A DNA stretch of 33,870 nt from positions 1-33,870 of the forward strand of contig CAZRKC010000027.1 in NCBI GenBank assembly GCA_964600665.1, in the 5' to 3' direction. Origin of the DNA: CAZRKC01 sp964600665. Its GTDB lineage: Bacteria > Bacillota > SLNR01. The notes under the pieces were generated by a model. That model did no database searches. It saw only the letters and a program-made list of their open reading frames with translations, and had not been told where the DNA came from. The translations under genes and the position numbers were made by a program. Every line of letters starts with the position of its first letter. Positions within the stretch are counted from its first letter, which is position 1. This document shows, piece by piece, positions 32,576 through 33,870 of this stretch.

Positions 32576-33064
32576 CTATTTCTTCCGAGTGGTGAAATAA
32601 GCGAGTAATGCGATCACCCCGAGAATTGGAAAGATCCAACCCATGATGCGAGCAGAACCGGTCGCATTTTTTACTGTAGTCGTTGTCATCGTGGCAGATG
32701 AAGTCTCTGTGGTCACAGTTTCTGGCAGACTCTCAGACGTGCTTGTCGTTGTGAGAGGCGTCGTTGTGGTCCTCTTTGTAGTTTTCTTTGCCGTCTGCGT
32801 AGTGGTGGCAGTTGTTTCGTTTGCTGTTGGGGTTGCTAGAGCCATCGTTGGCGTTGCTGGAGGCATCGTTGGCGTTAGTGGAGTCATTGTCGGTGTTGGC
32901 GGTGGAGGCGTCCCCGTCCCATGCCAAATCGTTGGACTCAACTCGGCTATCACGACAGCGATGACATCATCACCATCAAAGGCGCTCACCCCCAGAAAAC
33001 TCAGCATGAACACGAGGACGATGAGAAAACTGATCAAACTTGTTGTGGTGCGAAGATACTTCAT
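32576..33064 (-). CDS. Secreted Thr/Pro-rich stalk protein with C-terminal membrane anchor
   Basis: A 162-aa protein with three parts. A signal peptide covers about 1-30 (basic start, LISFLIVLVFMLSFLGVSAFD). A mucin-like middle is very rich in Thr, Pro, Ser and Ala (about 50-140), with TP/PT repeats. The C-terminal hydrophobic helix is followed by TTRKK. The anchor closely resembles that of the next gene (IMGWIFPILG... TTRKK against IMRWIFIVLG... TTRRK). A TG lies a few residues before the hydrophobic stretch, recalling sorting signals. It is a probable surface protein and a natural target for O-glycosylation. The ATG at 33064 follows GGGAGG by eight bases; an upstream open frame to 33241 is rejected. 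Confidence 0.82.
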   Translation of the reverse strand: MKYLRTTTSLISFLIVLVFMLSFLGVSAFDGDDVIAVVIAELSPTIWHGTGTPPPPTPTMTPLTPTMPPATPTMALATPTANETTATTTQTAKKTTKRTTTTPLTTTSTSESLPETVTTETSSATMTTTTVKNATGSARIMGWIFPILGVIALLAYFTTRKK

Positions 33065-33106
33065 ATGTATGTCCTCCCTTTGATGGAAATCATCACTAAC
33101 ATATCC

Positions 33107-33135
33107 AATATATATCATTTCAAAACCCAATGCAA
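33107..33135 (-). promoter_or_regulatory. Predicted promoter of the first stalk protein gene
   Basis: On the minus strand TTGCAT (33130-33135), 17-bp spacer, TATATT (33107-33112). The -35 is the same hexamer as in the FkbM promoter, which may point to shared control. The remaining part of 33136-33354 shows no gene I can support. Confidence 0.5.
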
Positions 33136-33354
33136 CCACGCATGATACCATAACTTGATTTTCCCGTCTTGTCAGTCCAATATTAAAATTTATTGAGAAT
33201 CCTAAATCTATCCGAAACAAAAGGATGCCTTCATACTCCATGTATTGTTTGCGTTTGAATATCCATATCGTTACTAAATCACGAACTAGCGATTGCCTTT
33301 GTCAAATCAAATTAATACAAGTACTTCATTACTATCAGCTCAACATGGTCGGCT

Positions 33355-33399
33355 CATAATAAACAAGTCTCCCTGGGATGATGTACAGCAGAGACTTGT
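33355..33399 (-). terminator. Possible terminator of the second stalk protein gene
   Basis: A 9-bp perfect stem (33363-33371 with 33391-33399) and a 19-base loop, followed on the minus strand by TTTATTATG. The distance of about 55 bp from the stop codon and the short T-run make it moderate at best. Confidence 0.45.
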
Positions 33400-33454
33400 A
33401 TTCTTAAAGGCTCAATATGGTAAATACGAATGTGTTCTCAAATCACAAACTGCA

Positions 33455-33870
33455 CTATTTTCTTCGTGTCGTTAAATATGCTCCCGCTAATGATACCCCC
33501 AGAACAATAAAAATCCAGCGCATAATCAGCCCGGTCTGGTAAACATTGCTTGCTGAAGTTGTCGACACCGGATTCGTCACAGATATCGCCTGCGTCGAAC
33601 TAGATTCTGAATTTACCGTTCCAGATGAAGATGTGGAAGAGGCGGTTACCGAAACAACAGTGGCAGATTGGGCGGAGGTTGGTGATTGTGAAGATGTCGA
33701 TGTTGAAGTAGTCGAAGTCGGCATTGTTGTCGGTATCGAAGTTGGTGTTACTGTCGGTATCGAAGTTGGTGTTACTGTCGGTATCGAAGTTGGTGTTGCT
33801 GTCGACGTTGATGTTGGTGTTGATGTAGGCGTTGATGTCGGTGTTGATGTAGGCGTTGATGTCGGTGTTG
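33455..33870 (-). CDS. Second Thr/Ser/Pro-rich stalk protein, 5' end beyond the window
   Basis: The minus-strand frame ending at 33455 stays open to the window edge, beyond the ATG at 33724, so the gene is partial here and its start lies outside. The visible 138 residues begin with regular TPTS units, pass through IPTVTPTS repeats and a Ser/Thr/Val-rich stretch, and end in a hydrophobic helix with a basic tail (LTTRRK). The anchor resembles that of the preceding stalk protein, so the two are probably paralogues. The DNA behind the repeats is made of 24-bp tandem units. A VYQTG sits directly before the helix. It is probably surface-exposed and heavily glycosylated; adhesin or spacer roles are only guesses. 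Confidence 0.78.
   Translation of the reverse strand, partial: TPTSTPTSTPTSTPTSTPTSTSTATPTSIPTVTPTSIPTVTPTSIPTTMPTSTTSTSTSSQSPTSAQSATVVSVTASSTSSSGTVNSESSSTQAISVTNPVSTTSASNVYQTGLIMRWIFIVLGVSLAGAYLTTRRK
33729..33870. repeat. 24-bp coding tandem repeats (two types)
   Basis: Three tandem 24-bp units at 33729-33800 differ by one base in the third. Two further 24-bp units of another type at 33825-33870 (the second cut by the window edge) follow a short transitional block. Both unit lengths are multiples of three and encode eight-residue Thr/Pro/Ser repeats of the stalk protein on the minus strand. The array probably continues past the window. Confidence 0.9.

Noticed and set aside
32701..32760. 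LPETV in the first stalk protein as an LPxTG sortase motif
   Set aside because: The fifth residue is not Gly, and more than 20 residues separate it from the hydrophobic helix, unlike real sorting signals.
32643..33083. Plus-strand 146-codon Val-rich open frame
   Set aside because: It is the antisense of the Thr/Pro-rich stalk gene; Thr codons read backward give Val-rich frames without stops.
33293..33475. 60-codon plus-strand frame in the last intergenic region
   Set aside because: No ribosome site, runs through a hairpin and into the 3' end of the minus-strand stalk gene, and has no recognisable pattern.
33725..33870. Regular repeats at the window end as a CRISPR array
   Set aside because: Units are contiguous without spacers, multiples of three, and read in frame as TP/S repeats of the stalk protein.

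Overview
The window reads as chromosomal DNA of an anaerobic, low-to-medium GC Firmicute, most likely class Clostridia. The evidence is Shine-Dalgarno sites of the GGAGG type before most genes, frequent TTG starts, a nine-gene V-type ATPase operon, the Firmicutes neighbours walJ / htrA / CxxH-CxxC protein / rlmH, and a YtxH protein. No species-level marker is present. I see no rRNA, tRNA, CRISPR array, transposase or integrase.

Region 1 (1-16.1 kb, all minus strand) is mostly core genome. In transcription order: a YtxH protein and a membrane-protein partner; a MalY/PatB-type aminotransferase; a membrane-anchored LysM-G5-M23 peptidase; the V-ATPase operon H-I-K-E-C-F-A-B-D; walJ, htrA, a CxxH/CxxC protein and rlmH; and an unrecognised 178-aa protein. 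Most of these units end in clear hairpin terminators. The proteolipid K carries the ligand pattern of sodium-translocating NtpK. The 3' end of rlmH looks frameshifted.

Region 2 (16.1-20.3 kb) has a 690-bp stretch without a normal gene, which holds a stop-interrupted open frame. It is followed by four minus-strand genes for a multi-subunit flavin/iron-sulfur amine- or imino-acid dehydrogenase of the HcnABC / opine oxidase / D-hydroxyproline dehydrogenase type.

Region 3 (20.3-24.4 kb, plus strand) starts with a secreted cell-wall-binding-repeat-2 protein and a small membrane protein. Next comes a compact cassette: an ArsR-type repressor, a 39-residue six-cysteine peptide ending in Cys-Cys, and an ArsP/DUF318-type permease with a cysteine-pair-rich loop. 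All three products carry vicinal cysteine pairs. The two promoters carry matching 16-bp inverted repeats. This is the best candidate here for a little-described metal(loid) system.

Region 4 (24.4-33.9 kb) is a surface-glycan cassette: a DUF2298 'YYY' membrane protein and a flavin amine-oxidase-fold enzyme on the minus strand; then, divergently, an FkbM methyltransferase with a predicted leaderless start, a GT4 glycosyltransferase, a GT39/PMT-like transferase and a UbiA enzyme resembling polyprenyl-phosphate phosphoribosyltransferase. Two secreted Thr/Pro/Ser-rich stalk proteins with matching C-terminal anchors follow; the second runs off the window. A reasonable hypothesis is a lipid-linked-sugar O-glycosylation system whose acceptors are the adjacent mucin-like proteins.
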